A stretch of DNA of 22,579 bases. Origin: a virus. Under the pieces are notes generated by a model, which saw only the letters and a program-made list of their open reading frames with translations, did no database searches and was not told the DNA's origin. Location: IMG/VR virus record IMGVR_UViG_3300025121_000141, positions 1-22,579 of that record. The stretch is one strand, 5' to 3'. A program made the translations under genes and the position numbers. Below, one piece after another: positions 13,328 through 20,550 of the stretch; the first letter of the stretch is position 1, and each line of letters starts with the position of its first letter.

Positions 13328-13359
13328 TCATCCCTAACACTTCTTAATACATGTATCTA

Positions 13360-14253
13360 CTAGCCTTCACAAGCTTTGCATTCATCTTTAGCTGCCTGAA
13401 CACCTGCCAGAGTTCTGACATAATACAACCCTTTAATCCAAAGATCAAGTAAAGCTTCTTTATGGATTTGAGCAATATACTCTTCAGACTCTTCAGCAGC
13501 AAAGAATAAATTCAGACTCTGCCCTTGGTCTATGTATCTCTGCCTAGTAGAGGCCAATCTAAGAATAGCTCGTTGATCAATCTCAAAAGCTGTTTTAAAG
13601 ACTTCCTTTTCTAAGGCTGTTAGCCAGTCGAGATGCTGTACAGACCCATTATTATCTATGATAGACCTGATAGTAGCCTTAGTATGCTTCCCCCTCTCAT
13701 TCATTAAACTTAGAAATTGAGGATTAATACGCTGCATCTCTCCAGCTGACGTTGCTTGCATAAATACGTTGGCATAGATAGGCTCAATGCCTTGGCTTAC
13801 TTGGCCTGCTATTACAGCGGAGGACATATTAGGAGCCACGCTTAGGCGATGTGTATTTCTAACCCCGTACCCTCTACACCAACCAGGCGCTCCCCACTCC
13901 TTCGCCATCCATTGTGAAGCCTCTAATGTTTCATCGTGAAGATGTTTAAACATCTCAGTATTCTTCTGGTGCGCTTCAAAAGAATCAAAAGGAATCATAT
14001 TACGTTGAAAGTAAGAATGAAGCCCTAAAGTTCCTAATCCAAGGCTTCTAGCTCGTTCTGTGTAAGCTACGACTTTTTCAAGCCCTCTGGTGGTTTTACA
14101 TCTTTGAATAAAGGATTCTGCTACGCAGTCTAAGAATACAAGTGCAATAAATGCTGCTCCGGTATCTTTCCATTCATCATAAAAGAACAAATTCATGCTT
14201 GACAATACACAAGAGTATGTAAATTCTTTATCTGCGAATAGTGTAATCTCTGT
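13360..14253 (-). CDS. nrdA: ribonucleotide reductase large subunit, exon 2
   Basis: Second exon, 297 residues after splicing. It starts TEITLFADK, completing the active-site loop NLC-TE begun in exon 1 (Escherichia coli N437, C439, E441). It then has YSCVLSSMNL with the second redox Cys (C462 equivalent), and PNMSSAVIAGQVSQGIEP, the conserved region contacting substrate. Near the end, YYVRT carries the Tyr pair of the radical path (Y730/Y731), and DECKACEG holds the C-terminal Cys pair reduced by thioredoxin or glutaredoxin. The reading frame can be opened by a TTG at 14265, but the four extra codons lie in the intron. The exon boundary is inferred from family alignment plus the intron's terminal G. 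Confidence 0.9.
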   Translation of the reverse strand, partial: TEITLFADKEFTYSCVLSSMNLFFYDEWKDTGAAFIALVFLDCVAESFIQRCKTTRGLEKVVAYTERARSLGLGTLGLHSYFQRNMIPFDSFEAHQKNTEMFKHLHDETLEASQWMAKEWGAPGWCRGYGVRNTHRLSVAPNMSSAVIAGQVSQGIEPIYANVFMQATSAGEMQRINPQFLSLMNERGKHTKATIRSIIDNNGSVQHLDWLTALEKEVFKTAFEIDQRAILRLASTRQRYIDQGQSLNLFFAAEESEEYIAQIHKEALLDLWIKGLYYVRTLAGVQAAKDECKACEG

Positions 14254-14542
14254 CAAAATGTTCAATAGCAGTCGTTAATTACTATCAGCGGCATCACCCG
14301 CATCTATATATTGCTACATAGCTCAGACTATATCATGTACTGTGCTCAGTACCCCTCCGCTTCGCTTCACTTGAAGCTACTCTACTCCATTCCATCTATT
14401 ATACATAGAAAGTGTTTCGATAGTCGTTACAGATTTTCAAGGTGCTCACAATCAATGTTGTAGAAGAGCCTTGAACTTTCCACGGTATTGTCTACTTAAG
14501 AGTTCCACCGTTTTCAAAGGGTTTTTATTGTGCTAGCTATTA
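14254..14542 (-). ncRNA. group I self-splicing intron in nrdA, 289 nt, no open reading frame
   Basis: The intron follows a U (exon ...TTGTGT) and ends in G. The internal guide GCACAA (14533-14528) pairs with the exon end TTGTGT (14548-14543), giving the required U-G wobble at the splice site. Conserved core elements are AACGACTATCG (about 14428-14418) and ATGATATAGTC (about 14336-14326); GACTA and TAGTC form P7. ACGGT and ACCGT pair further upstream, as do GAAC and GTTC, fitting the P3-P6 area. Removing these 289 nt restores one nrdA reading frame across the catalytic motif. No endonuclease is encoded inside, so it would need outside help to move. Confidence 0.88.
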
Positions 14543-15391
14543 ACACAAATTACTTGCTTTATTAGTTAATCCTCTATCCTTGTACATTTGAGGTTGTTGC
14601 TCATTCACATGATCTACCTTCCAGAAGTAGCCCTTACCTGTCTGCATCTTTACCCATAAAGCCTTCTTGAATCGTCGGATAGAATCTTCATCTCCAGCTT
14701 CACATTTAGCTATAAATGCTTTAGTGATATTCCAACCTATATTCAGACCTTGGGGGTTCTTATGTAAATGGTCCGCCCACTCATCAAAGTCTGCGTGATC
14801 TATTTCAATATACCCCGCCCAAGAACCTCTTCGAATACCAGCTTGGGATACTTCCTTAGCATCATTAGTAAAGCCTATAAGCACAGGTAGAGTGCCTTCA
14901 GCCTTCCCTCCTTTGCTTATAGGCGATCCTCTTGGGCGTATGCCACCTAAGTATGCTGAAGTTCCGAAACCTTCTTTAGTGAGCAATGCTGCCTCTCTAC
15001 GCCCGCTCCAGAAGCCATCAATACTATCTTCTATGTAACTTCCGCTACAGCTAACGGGGCTACCTCTATTTGTGCCGCCATTGGCAAGTACGGGGGAGGA
15101 AGGGGCTAGAAATCCCCTCGCCATTAGATTGTAAAAACAAGCCGTCCAATCCTTCCCGTAGTTGTTAACTATTCTTTCGTAGTATGGATTATCCTTAGCG
15201 ATAAAAGTTGACGCATACTGAGCCATGTGTTTTGAAATGCGTTGAATTTGATCGAAGTATCCATCAGCCTCAACCATGTATCCTTCTTTAAACATTTGCC
15301 AAGAGCCTGTTGTCATCCAATCAGGGAGTTTGCCCTCGGCTTGCAGTTTCTTTCTCTCTTCCGAGAGTTGTTCATATATAGACTTACTCAT
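14543..15391 (-). CDS. nrdA: ribonucleotide reductase large subunit, exon 1
   Basis: NrdA reduces ribonucleotides to deoxyribonucleotides with NrdB. ATG 15391 is chosen because AAGAGG lies 6 nt upstream; a GTG six bases earlier overlaps this site. The 283-residue exon has SSPVLANGG...SPVSCSGSY with the first redox Cys at about residue 115 (C225 in E. coli), KEGFGTSAYLGGIRPRGS, and RRGSWAGYIEIDHADFDEW. It ends NLC, the last residue being the catalytic radical Cys; in-frame TAA follows in the intron. The protein starts close to the catalytic barrel, so the ATP-cone allosteric domain of longer NrdA proteins is missing. Spliced length is 580 residues, against about 760 for E. coli NrdA. Confidence 0.9.
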
Positions 15392-15400
15392 TTGCACCTC

Positions 15401-16369
15401 TTACCATTCAAATCTGTCCATGTTCCATTTACGGTGGTATTCTCCACTTTGTGTATTAAAGAAGTCATGGAGTTTAATGCTATTAATCCCATCAAAAAAC
15501 CAATCAGCTATAGGGTTGTACTTAACCTCGTAGATGCTCTTGATATCTAAATTATTCAAGCAAGCATTAATACGACTTTCCACAAAGTGTTTCATCTGTA
15601 CGCTAGTAATACCTTCAATAATCCCTTTTTCAAAGATCATATCAATGATACGACACTCGTGTTCGTATATCTTCTTAGCAGCTTCTATAATAAGCTGCTC
15701 CTTAGCTTCCACTTCTTCTTTAGAAAGGTTAAGTTCTTGCTTTAGAGTTTTATATAACCAAGCACCTCCTTCAGCATGTAGATTCTCATCCTTTACCGAG
15801 GAATTGATGCCGCTTACTAAGTTCTTCAGTAGGTTCTTTCCCCCGTTCCGGTAATGCTTAAGGAATGCAAAAGCGGAATACAGCACAGCTCCTTCCACAA
15901 TGCTAAAAGCCCCTAGTGAAAGTAGGTCGTCGTCAGAACTTACAATTTCATTAATGTGGTCCATACGCTCTTTCAAAGTAGGATCATTAATATAGCTTGT
16001 GTAGAACTCCTCTGTATCTAAGTTCAGCACTCTATTTACTTCATTATAAAAAACTGCGTGCATATTTAATTCTGCGTAAGCAAACGCATTAGCCATTCGC
16101 TGAATACAAACTCTAGGGAATCTTTTGGCAATTCTATTACCCCAGTATTCATTTCCAGCTACTAATTCATACTTAGTGAAGAGCTTTAAAACTGTAGTAA
16201 CTGCGTGTCTATCAGCATCTCCGACTTTAGTTAGAAGTTCATGCAAGTCATCTTCTACAGGAAATTCAGAAGGCGGCCAGGCAATGCTGAACTGTGCCTC
16301 CGCAAATTCTATAGCTGCTGGATAAGTTACAATGTAAGATGTTTGTGGTTGTTTACACAAAGGAAGCAT
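15401..16369 (-). CDS. nrdB: ribonucleotide reductase small subunit (radical-generating)
   Basis: 322 residues. NrdB carries the di-iron centre and tyrosyl radical needed by NrdA. Visible ligand segments are DRHAVTTVLKLFTKYE (about 52-67, Asp ligand), AELNMHAVFYNEV (about 98-110: Glu, His and, four residues after His, the radical Tyr), SIVEGAVLYSAFAF (about 156-169, Glu) and KDENLHAE (about 193-200, Glu and His). The C-terminus NMDRFEW would dock on NrdA. Its ATG shares the A of the MazG-like stop (TAATG) and it ends 9 bp before the nrdA start, so the three genes form an operon. Confidence 0.92.
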   Translation of the reverse strand: MLPLCKQPQTSYIVTYPAAIEFAEAQFSIAWPPSEFPVEDDLHELLTKVGDADRHAVTTVLKLFTKYELVAGNEYWGNRIAKRFPRVCIQRMANAFAYAELNMHAVFYNEVNRVLNLDTEEFYTSYINDPTLKERMDHINEIVSSDDDLLSLGAFSIVEGAVLYSAFAFLKHYRNGGKNLLKNLVSGINSSVKDENLHAEGGAWLYKTLKQELNLSKEEVEAKEQLIIEAAKKIYEHECRIIDMIFEKGIIEGITSVQMKHFVESRINACLNNLDIKSIYEVKYNPIADWFFDGINSIKLHDFFNTQSGEYHRKWNMDRFEW

Positions 16370-16674
16370 TAAACCCCCTCTTTCACAAAAACCCCATTTA
16401 TCATGGAACCTTTACGTTTAGCAATTACATTATAGGCAGACTCAAGACAGTCAGTGAGGCGGAGCTTTTCCATTTCACAGAGAAGAATCAGAGTAACTAC
16501 GACATCGCCAATCGCATCTGTTGTCTCTTCACGATCTTTCTTATTGATGCCATCAGCTAGCTCTCCAATCTCACTAACTGTCTTGAGAAGCTGGCTCTTG
16601 GAATCTGATTTTGCCATAATCCCTTTGTCAATACCCCATTGTTTTACTGCAACTTCTAGTTTTTCAAACGTCAT
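16369..16674 (-). CDS. MazG-like nucleotide pyrophosphohydrolase, 101 residues
   Basis: All-alpha NTP pyrophosphatase of MazG type, which hydrolyses (d)NTPs to the monophosphate and PPi. The metal-binding motif is visible as KTVSEIGELADGINK (residues about 31-45, ExxE-type) and then EETTDAIGDVVVTLILLCE (about 49-67, ExxD-type). The length fits the short single-domain phage forms. The ATG follows the upstream TGA directly, and the stop overlaps nrdB. It could remove unwanted nucleotides, or lower (p)ppGpp, while the reductase supplies dNTPs. Confidence 0.85.
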   Translation of the reverse strand: MTFEKLEVAVKQWGIDKGIMAKSDSKSQLLKTVSEIGELADGINKKDREETTDAIGDVVVTLILLCEMEKLRLTDCLESAYNVIAKRKGSMINGVFVKEGV

Positions 16675-16926
16675 TCAAATACTCTGCTCATTAACCATCT
16701 TACGACGTTCCATTTCTCTTGTACTTTGATGAGGCACATATTTACTAGAGGACTTAACCTTCTGCCGAGTACAGCTCAATCGGATTGTCTCAACTTTCTG
16801 TACCCCCCCTTGCTGCCATAGACGATCTACAGCAGTACCTTCGTAGTAATGCTTCTTAGTTTCCCAATTATGAGGGTAAACACTAGAAGTTTCTACTAGT
16901 TCAAAACCGATCAGACTTTCATTCAT
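16675..16926 (-). CDS. small phage protein, 83 residues, unknown function
   Basis: The start is taken at ATG 16926 (MNESLIGFELVETSS); a GTG nine bases earlier overlaps the previous stop and is less likely. The protein is polar and basic in its C-terminal half (CTRQKVKSSSKYVPHQST; REMERRKMVNEQ), which could bind nucleic acid. No family is recognised. Its stop touches the MazG-like start, so it is part of the nrd operon. Confidence 0.65.
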   Translation of the reverse strand: MNESLIGFELVETSSVYPHNWETKKHYYEGTAVDRLWQQGGVQKVETIRLSCTRQKVKSSSKYVPHQSTREMERRKMVNEQSI

Positions 16927-16928
16927 AT

Positions 16929-17144
16929 TCAACACCCTCTTTCGTCATCACTAAAGTTATAGACATCTTCAAATAACTGAAGATCTTCTGCAATCTCTTC
17001 TCTGTACACACCACAAAGAGTATTAATCGTAATATTCAATCGTTCTGCTAGATCTTCTGCTGAGATACCAAGACGATCAATGAAATCGTCTGGTTCAACA
17101 GCATCCTTGATATTATTAATAATGTCATCAAGATGCTGGGTCAT
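16929..17144 (-). CDS. small acidic helical phage protein, 71 residues
   Basis: ATG 17144 (MTQHLDDIINNIKDAVEP) is chosen over an in-frame start at 17171 because the N-terminal extension MIICKKWRS is unlike the rest; neither has a strong ribosome site. The middle segment GISAEDLAERLNITINTLCGVY (about 27-48) looks like a helix-turn-helix, and the C-terminus is acidic (EIAEDLQLFEDVYNFSDDE). It may be a small DNA-binding regulator, but the call rests only on that segment. It overlaps the end of the preceding frame by 17 bp. Confidence 0.55.
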   Translation of the reverse strand: MTQHLDDIINNIKDAVEPDDFIDRLGISAEDLAERLNITINTLCGVYREEIAEDLQLFEDVYNFSDDERGC

Positions 17145-17331
17145 TGAGCGCCATTTCTTGCATATTATCAATTTGTGTAGTTAAGTTAGGAGATACATCT
17201 AACACCATCTTACCTTTTACCCTTGCAGTTACTTTAGGGTAAGTTGCAAAACCTACTTCAGCTTTAATACTCTCTTCCTTTGCTGTTTGTTCTGTATACT
17301 TATCAAAGTAAGAACCATCTTCAATAAACAT
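17128..17331 (-). CDS. 67-residue reading frame, downstream part of a probably interrupted gene
   Basis: This frame starts at ATG 17331 (MFIEDGSYFDKYTEQT) one base after the TAA of the 17333-17452 frame. Upstream in the same frame a TTG at 17415 could open it, but it has no ribosome site and its N-terminal extension is out of character. The product has strand-like stretches (AEVGFATYPKVTARVKGKMVLDV) as in a small beta domain. It may be a separate gene translated by restart at TAATATG, or the 3' half of one gene split by a one-base shift. Confidence 0.5.
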   Translation of the reverse strand: MFIEDGSYFDKYTEQTAKEESIKAEVGFATYPKVTARVKGKMVLDVSPNLTTQIDNMQEMALNDPAS

Positions 17332-17332
17332 A

Positions 17333-17452
17333 TTACGAGTGACTATCTGTTCCTTCAATAGCAAAGGTATTAGTCTGAAGTTCTGTCTTAGGAACTTGAA
17401 CGTAGCCTTCTCCAAGGAGTTTAATTTGAAATCTAAATAAATCTGTACTCAT
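17333..17452 (-). CDS. 39-residue reading frame, upstream part of a probably interrupted gene
   Basis: The ATG overlaps the DUF3310 stop as ATGA and has GAGGT 5 nt upstream, so translation certainly can start here. The product MSTDLFRFQIKLLGEGYVQV... looks like an ordinary folded N-terminus and then stops at TAA after GTDSHS. The next frame begins one base later in a different register. Because the start is stronger than any start for the downstream frame, this is likely the true beginning of the gene. Confidence 0.5.
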   Translation of the reverse strand: MSTDLFRFQIKLLGEGYVQVPKTELQTNTFAIEGTDSHS

Positions 17453-17682
17453 ACTACCTCTTTCTTTTTAAGTTCATCTGCAAGCAACCAATCAAGGTAT
17501 TGCATAGCCTTTTTCAAGTCTTCTATACCGTTCTTACTTCTAAATCTAGTGACATACTTTATTACGTTTCCTTCGAGGAATCCTAGATTATTTGCAAGAA
17601 TATATTCGATAGGTTGGATTGGACAAGACATATAATGTTCTTGTGTACCTACTCCTTCATGGAGTTTATCTTTATCAATCAT
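17449..17682 (-). CDS. DUF3310 protein (phage nucleotide-metabolism family), 77 residues
   Basis: The segment CPIQPIEYILANNLGFLEGNVIKYVTRF (about 20-47) and then KNGIEDLKKAMQYLDWLL (about 50-67) is the DUF3310 signature. The same domain occurs at the end of T7 gp1.7, a nucleotide kinase, and in many small phage proteins. It would act in nucleotide or DNA metabolism, but the activity of the isolated domain is not established. It sits two to five genes before MazG-like and nrd genes, which fits. Both ends overlap the neighbours by ATGA. Confidence 0.85.
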   Translation of the reverse strand: MIDKDKLHEGVGTQEHYMSCPIQPIEYILANNLGFLEGNVIKYVTRFRSKNGIEDLKKAMQYLDWLLADELKKKEVV

Positions 17683-17921
17683 TCTTCATCATCTCCAACA
17701 TCTGCACTTAATAGAAACTCCTTAGCCCTTTCCAACTTACCTACCATACCATCAATCTCATCATAAGTGGAGATACCAAACCAAGAGTAATATAAATTAC
17801 CGTCTGATACCATCACTGAGAAGATTGTGTCAGGAGGATTCTGTTGAAGGTCTTCAATGTAAGCTTCAATATTAGTTGGTTCTCGGAATCGTGCTTGTAC
17901 TACGTTGTCTTTTTCTTCCAT
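17679..17921 (-). CDS. small acidic phage protein, 80 residues
   Basis: The product begins MEEKDNVVQARFREPTNIEAY and contains a beta-hairpin-like middle (TIFSVMVSDGNLYYSWFGIS, about 33-52) and a helical end (EIDGMVGKLERAKEFLLSAD) with an acidic tail. No enzyme motif. The stop overlaps the DUF3310 start (ATGA), and its ATG follows the phosphoesterase stop by 2 bp. The family is not named to my knowledge. Confidence 0.65.
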   Translation of the reverse strand: MEEKDNVVQARFREPTNIEAYIEDLQQNPPDTIFSVMVSDGNLYYSWFGISTYDEIDGMVGKLERAKEFLLSADVGDDEE

Positions 17922-17923
17922 TC

Positions 17924-18703
17924 TTAGTCTCTAGTATACCAATTCTTAATAAGGTAGTCTATGGATAATTCTAACAAGCAATAATCCCCGTCCTTCACTT
18001 CATGTTTCATGATGCAACCTCTCCAGTGGGAGTTACCTTGATAACCTTTATAAGATTCTTCATGGGTATAGTACGAACCGCACACTAAGCCTCTCAAAGT
18101 CTTACCATTAGACAAGTGTTTCTCAGCTATATCCTTACCTTGCCTATGCCCCATAGTGAAGGAATATCCAATGTTGTTAAGCATAGTAGAGGCAGTCCCT
18201 CCGTAAGGCTTCCCAGTATTAGGATTATAGAAGTAATGGGAGTAAGTAACAGAATCTATCTCTACAGGTTTTAGGAAATCATATACTTCCCAACCATATT
18301 CTTCTAGCTTCAGCTCGTGTAAGCCAATAACACCTTCAAGACGAGGGTCTTCTTCTACAGCTCTTGTTTGTCTAAAACAGTGATTCCCGATAAGAAATAC
18401 CATCCTTGGCTTATATTGCTTTTCTTTGTTCTTACGCTTACGTTCGTTGTAATCATTAAGAGGTTGTAGTAAAGCTCTCATGCCCTTATGGCCAGCTTCT
18501 ATATCATCCTTATAACGCTTACCTTCAAAGTATTTACTACCTTTCTTTTCATAAGAAGAAAGACTTGGAAAATCCCAAAAGTCCCCTAGACAAACCCACA
18601 CCTCTGGTTGTTTTGCTACAGCGTAATTCCCTATAGCTGTAAGATGTTCATATGTTAATCCCGGCTTACATTGTACGTCAGGTATCACAAGATGACTTGT
18701 CAT
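17924..18703 (-). CDS. calcineurin-like metallophosphoesterase, 259 residues
   Basis: ATG 18703 has AAGAGG upstream; a GTG six bases earlier is weaker. Metal-binding motifs appear in order: PDVQCK near residue 8 (DxQ in place of the usual DxH), CLGDFWDFPS near 38 (GDxxD), IGNHCFR near 106 (GNHx), SHYFYNP near 155 and MGHRQG near 184. This di-metal fold hydrolyses phosphoesters. Phage members include nucleotide or DNA-end phosphatases, but the substrate here cannot be told. The unusual Gln in motif I occurs in some phage homologues as I recall them. Confidence 0.82.
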   Translation of the reverse strand: MTSHLVIPDVQCKPGLTYEHLTAIGNYAVAKQPEVWVCLGDFWDFPSLSSYEKKGSKYFEGKRYKDDIEAGHKGMRALLQPLNDYNERKRKNKEKQYKPRMVFLIGNHCFRQTRAVEEDPRLEGVIGLHELKLEEYGWEVYDFLKPVEIDSVTYSHYFYNPNTGKPYGGTASTMLNNIGYSFTMGHRQGKDIAEKHLSNGKTLRGLVCGSYYTHEESYKGYQGNSHWRGCIMKHEVKDGDYCLLELSIDYLIKNWYTRD

Positions 18704-18712
18704 TAACACCTC

Positions 18713-19003
18713 TTAATTAATTACCTTTAATCCATTATTTTCAAATTCAGGATTATCCGGCAGAGTACAAGTGCAGAATGGAATTTGTTCTTTACCTTTT
18801 TGAACGTATTCATAGATGGTACGACCCTCACGATTCCACTCGTATAAATCCCTTTTAGGATCATAATTTTTAATCTGTTCAATGATTCCATCAATGTTAC
18901 CGCATGTTGGACACCGAGTAGTGTGAAATTTACGAGTATCATCTTTCATTTGTACTGCCTTTCTAAATTGTTGACTTTTACTACTTTTGTTCTGTGATTT
19001 CAT
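18713..19003 (-). CDS. zinc-finger phage protein, about 96 residues
   Basis: CPTCGN (about residues 31-36) and a later FCTCTLPDN give two Cys pairs, likely a zinc-binding site. The region between is charged (EQIKNYDPKRDLYEWN). The start is uncertain: ATG 19003 has AAGAG 9 nt upstream and overlaps the end of the HNH pseudogene, while ATG 18949 has AAAGG 8 nt upstream. The N-terminal Lys/Ser/Gln-rich extension (MKSQNKSSKSQQFRK) looks low-complexity, and it may have been added by insertion of the HNH gene just before it. Function unknown. Confidence 0.6.
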   Translation of the reverse strand: MKSQNKSSKSQQFRKAVQMKDDTRKFHTTRCPTCGNIDGIIEQIKNYDPKRDLYEWNREGRTIYEYVQKGKEQIPFCTCTLPDNPEFENNGLKVIN

Positions 19004-19690
19004 TTTGCAATCTCTTTTGTTGATATTCTTCAGCATGTTCTGAAGCGTCTTCTGCTGTGTATCTAGCAGAGGCGGCTTCTTCTTTTGTTTTAAAACAACC
19101 TAAATGTTTAGGTCTTTTGTTGATGCTTATTTGAGCAATCCAGCTCTTGCTAGATTTATGCCAGCTAACTCCGTTAATACCAGACTTATTTTTATTAGTT
19201 AAACGTTGGTTTATAGATTGTATTGTTTTATCTGCCCACCTACAATTAGCAGGCTCATAATCACCATTATTGTCTATACGATCCAAGCCATAATTTTTAG
19301 CAGGTCTTGGCTCTACATCTTTTTTAAAGTTCTCAAATGATTCTAACCAATAATCGCAAACTTTAATACCTCTTCCCCCATGATCCTTGTATTGCTTGTT
19401 ATTTGGATTATAACAACGCTGTATAATAGACCTGTAAATATCGTACAAATTTGTCTTAGAACTGCCATGAGTAGTCATAAGTTTCTTAACAATGTCTTTT
19501 TGTAAACAACTGCAAGACTTGGTTTGACCTGACTTTAATAACTTTCCGGTAGTTTCAATTTTATTGCCACAATCGCATTTACATAACCAAACTGAATTAC
19601 CTTTTTTATCATTCAGAGATTTTGCTACTACTAAAAGCCTACCAAATCTTTGTCCTGTTAAATCTGTAAATTAATAGGAGGTTTTCTCAT
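18981..19690 (-). pseudogene. HNH-AP2 homing endonuclease, frameshifted near the start
   Basis: Related to the gene at 5773-6450 over its whole length. ATG 19690 with AGGGA upstream opens MRKPPIN, but stops soon after. From 19670 the other frame reads FTDLTGQRFGRLLVV, then WLCKCDCGN, TKSCSCL, the HNH core (YNPNNKQYKDHGGRGIKVC; LDRIDNNGDYEPANCRWA) and an AP2-type domain (SGINGVSWHKSSKSWIAQ; LGCFKTKEEAASARYTAE). One extra T in the run at about 19670 would join MRKPPIN to FTDLTGQ and give about 236 residues. As it stands only an internal start at 19478 gives a protein, lacking the N-terminal zinc ribbon. Confidence 0.82.
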
Positions 19691-19930
19691 TTACAAATCC
19701 CTAGTAACTGTGGCTTTTTGTAAATTGACTTTATAATAAGGAATCTGTTCTTCTATATTTAAATGTTGAAAGTGAGAACTATACCCTGTAAAGACGTACT
19801 CATCATAAAAATTAAAACTATCAATAGCGATAGGAATAAACTCTATAGATTTAAACATGTCAAGAACCCTCACGTCCCTATTTTCTATAAGCCCTGAGCT
19901 GATTCTTATCTTACCCACTTGTCTACTCAT
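19691..19930 (-). CDS. small phage protein, 79 residues, unknown function
   Basis: ATG overlaps the resolvase stop as ATGA. The product (MSRQVGKIRISSGLIENRDV; FIPIAIDSFNFYDEYVFTGYS) looks like a beta-rich soluble domain with later EQIPYYKVNLQKATV. No motif is recognised. Its stop is followed at once by the ATG of the HNH pseudogene, so the HNH insertion point is between this gene and the zinc-finger gene. Confidence 0.65.
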   Translation of the reverse strand: MSRQVGKIRISSGLIENRDVRVLDMFKSIEFIPIAIDSFNFYDEYVFTGYSSHFQHLNIEEQIPYYKVNLQKATVTRDL

Positions 19931-20343
19931 AACTTGTCAACTCCTGGAAATGTATCTTTAGTAAACCATCTAAATTTATTCTTTGTAGCCCACTGGCCGT
20001 GATTCAACTTAGTCCCACATTTCTTTCGTACTTTAGCAAAAGGCATTGGAGTTTCAGGCTTTTCAAATATAAATATAATCTCATATTCAGGATTACATTC
20101 TCTTACGTGCTTATAGATACTCGCGGCTTGAGTATCTTGAAAACGACCCTTGCACTCAATCAGGAACTTCTTATGTTCAGGATGTACAAAGTCTACCGTA
20201 TACGTATGATCAACTGTGTAATCTAGCTTGAAAGGTTCTCTATCGAAGCCTTCGAGGATTGTTTGGTGGAGTAGATATTCTAAGCCGCTATCATACCCTT
20301 TAGGTAAGTTCTTTTCTTTCTTTTTGAAGTATCGTTTCTTCAT
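19927..20343 (-). CDS. T7 endonuclease I-like Holliday-junction resolvase, 138 residues
   Basis: ATG has AAAGGA upstream. The family (T7 gp3) resolves branched DNA and helps break host DNA. The catalytic set is visible: Glu in SGLEYLLHQ (about 20-28), Asp in YTVDFVHP (about 48-55), and Glu and Lys in FLIECKGRF (about 59-67), matching T7 residues E20, D55, E65 and K67. The length is close to that of T7 gp3 (149). It is followed by a coupled small gene. This is one reason to see the phage as sharing modules with T7-like podoviruses. Confidence 0.88.
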   Translation of the reverse strand: MKKRYFKKKEKNLPKGYDSGLEYLLHQTILEGFDREPFKLDYTVDHTYTVDFVHPEHKKFLIECKGRFQDTQAASIYKHVRECNPEYEIIFIFEKPETPMPFAKVRKKCGTKLNHGQWATKNKFRWFTKDTFPGVDKL

Positions 20344-20359
20344 TGATCCTTTATGATAA

Positions 20360-20548
20360 TTAATTTTTCCTTAGCACGAACCCAATCCTAGAGACTTGCT
20401 GCATGTTGAGCACAATAACATTGGCGCTAATGGTTTTAAGCACCATGTAATCGCCGAGACTAAGATCTTCATACAGATTCTCATGTTCAATAATTGCCTC
20501 ATCAATAGCTCCGTTTATATACACAACCTTCACATCATAAATACTCAT
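20360..20548 (-). CDS. small phage protein, 62 residues, unknown function
   Basis: ATG has GAGGATTAGCA upstream. The product starts MSIYDVKVVYINGAIDEAII and has a strand-rich pattern with YEDLSLGDYMVLKTISANVIVLNMQ, like a small SH3-like or beta-barrel domain. No motif is recognised. It is followed after 16 bp by the resolvase gene. Confidence 0.65.
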   Translation of the reverse strand: MSIYDVKVVYINGAIDEAIIEHENLYEDLSLGDYMVLKTISANVIVLNMQQVSRIGFVLRKN

Positions 20549-20550
20549 TG

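Noticed and set aside
13250-13330. tRNA-like sequence (AATTGGCAGAGC with flanking stems)
   Set aside because: There is no T-arm with TTCGA-type loop, no 7-bp acceptor stem and no proper anticodon arm, so a tRNA gene is not supported.
15242-15854. Plus-strand frames opposite nrdA and nrdB
   Set aside because: They are antisense shadows of genes with clear catalytic motifs.
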